Positions 63,727 through 64,000 of a stretch of DNA of 64,000 nucleotides are shown here, one piece after another. The notes below the pieces were generated by a model. The model was not told where the DNA came from. It ran no database searches and saw only the letters and a list, made by a program, of their open reading frames with translations. The DNA lies in NCBI RefSeq assembly GCF_003046795.1, contig NZ_PZKN01000007.1, positions 62,001-126,000 on the forward strand, given 5' to 3'. The stretch comes from Desulfonatronum sp. SC1 (GTDB lineage: Bacteria; Desulfobacterota; Desulfovibrionia; Desulfovibrionales; Desulfonatronaceae). Within the stretch, counting starts at the first letter, position 1; each line of letters begins with the position of its first letter. A program made the position numbers and the translations under genes.

Positions 63727-63846
63727 ATTGGGCTTTACTTAGGTGGTCTTGGTTGAGGCGTCAAGAGATGTATCGGGGTGGAGTTTGGAATTTTGGACCT
63801 GGTCGTCCTGGTCAAATGCGGTTTTTTGGACTAGTTTAAGGGATGC

Positions 63847-64000
63847 ATGGCGATATGGAAGAAAGACATGGAGCCCTTGCGAGTCGTGGCGGGGATTGTC
63901 TGGCGCGGTGACCGATACTTGGCCGTGCGCCGACCTGAAGGCAAGCATATGGCCGGTTATTGGGAGTTTCCCGGAGGCAAGATCGAAGCCGGGGAGACGC
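63847..64000 (+). CDS. NUDIX hydrolase (MutT-like), partial
   Basis: The frame from ATG 63847 (or ATG 63868, which has a GGAAGAAAG sequence before it) is open to the right edge. 'VVAGIVWRGDRYLAVRRPEG' and 'WEFPGGKIEAGET' are the start of the NUDIX fold and of the Nudix box GX5EX7REUXEEXGU. It resembles 8-oxo-dGTP diphosphatases of the MutT group. The C-terminus lies outside the window. Confidence 0.9.
   Translation, partial: MAIWKKDMEPLRVVAGIVWRGDRYLAVRRPEGKHMAGYWEFPGGKIEAGET

Overview
The window is chromosomal DNA of a GC-rich, anaerobic, sulfate-reducing deltaproteobacterium, most likely in the order Desulfovibrionales. The evidence is the gene content: a Desulfovibrio-type periplasmic [NiFe] hydrogenase operon, desulfoferrodoxin, rubrerythrin, two rubredoxins and a rubredoxin:oxygen oxidoreductase, a haem-c chemoreceptor of the DcrA kind, a type III glutamine synthetase, a large fused FAD/Fe-S D-lactate dehydrogenase, and the aspartate-semialdehyde route into shikimate joined to a complete trp set. 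Genus cannot be fixed from the sequence alone. No transposase, integrase, prophage or CRISPR array was seen.

Layout. 1-2.2 kb holds a partial DUF1566 protein, a host-attachment-family protein and an exported nuclease. 2.2-8.7 kb is a leftward macromolecular-synthesis operon (rpsU, yqeY, mutS2, dnaG, rpoD) with overlapping start/stop codons. 9.1-11.8 kb carries a chemoreceptor and cheW behind a near-perfect sigma-28 promoter. 11.8-19.9 kb holds hypF, the fused lactate dehydrogenase, malic enzyme and ruvX. 20.2-32.7 kb is tRNA-Ser followed by aromatic amino acid synthesis (ADH synthase, 3-dehydroquinate synthase II, pheA, aroA, tyrA, then trpE G D C F B A), headed by what looks like a classical attenuator with a Phe/Tyr/Trp-rich leader peptide. 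32.8-38.9 kb holds a tetrahaem cytochrome with a haem-c chemoreceptor, then an oxidative-stress cluster (Fur/PerR-type regulator, rubrerythrin, desulfoferrodoxin, two rubredoxins, ROO). 39.3-42.7 kb is the hydrogenase operon hynB-hynA-hynD. 42.9-48.2 kb has a kinase with two response regulators and glnN behind a sigma-54 promoter. 48.5-61.9 kb has an IlvH-like ACT protein and phosphate butyryltransferase, then about 10.8 kb of two-component/RND-efflux/outer-membrane genes, then butyrate kinase. The end carries a NicO metal exporter, a cupin-like gene broken by an amber codon, tRNA-Arg and the start of a NUDIX gene.

Most notable. (1) The hydrogenase large subunit has an in-frame UGA at the second cysteine of its N-terminal Ni-binding motif ([16 protein letters not shown]), while the C-terminal motif keeps both cysteines. 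Known natural [NiFeSe] hydrogenases carry selenocysteine in the C-terminal motif instead. This is either an undescribed selenocysteine position, a nonsense mutation or a base error; the recoding-hairpin evidence is mixed. (2) The aromatic operon leader combines an F/Y/W-rich 34-codon ORF with mutually exclusive antiterminator and terminator pairings. (3) A concentric palindrome of about 98 bp containing a sequence close to the E. coli RstA box lies between the divergent efflux operon and a DUF2860-like gene, beside an RstA/RstB-like pair. (4) A cupin-like gene is split by an in-frame UAG with clearly coding sequence on both sides. (5) ptb and buk, usually adjacent, are separated by the efflux/two-component block.
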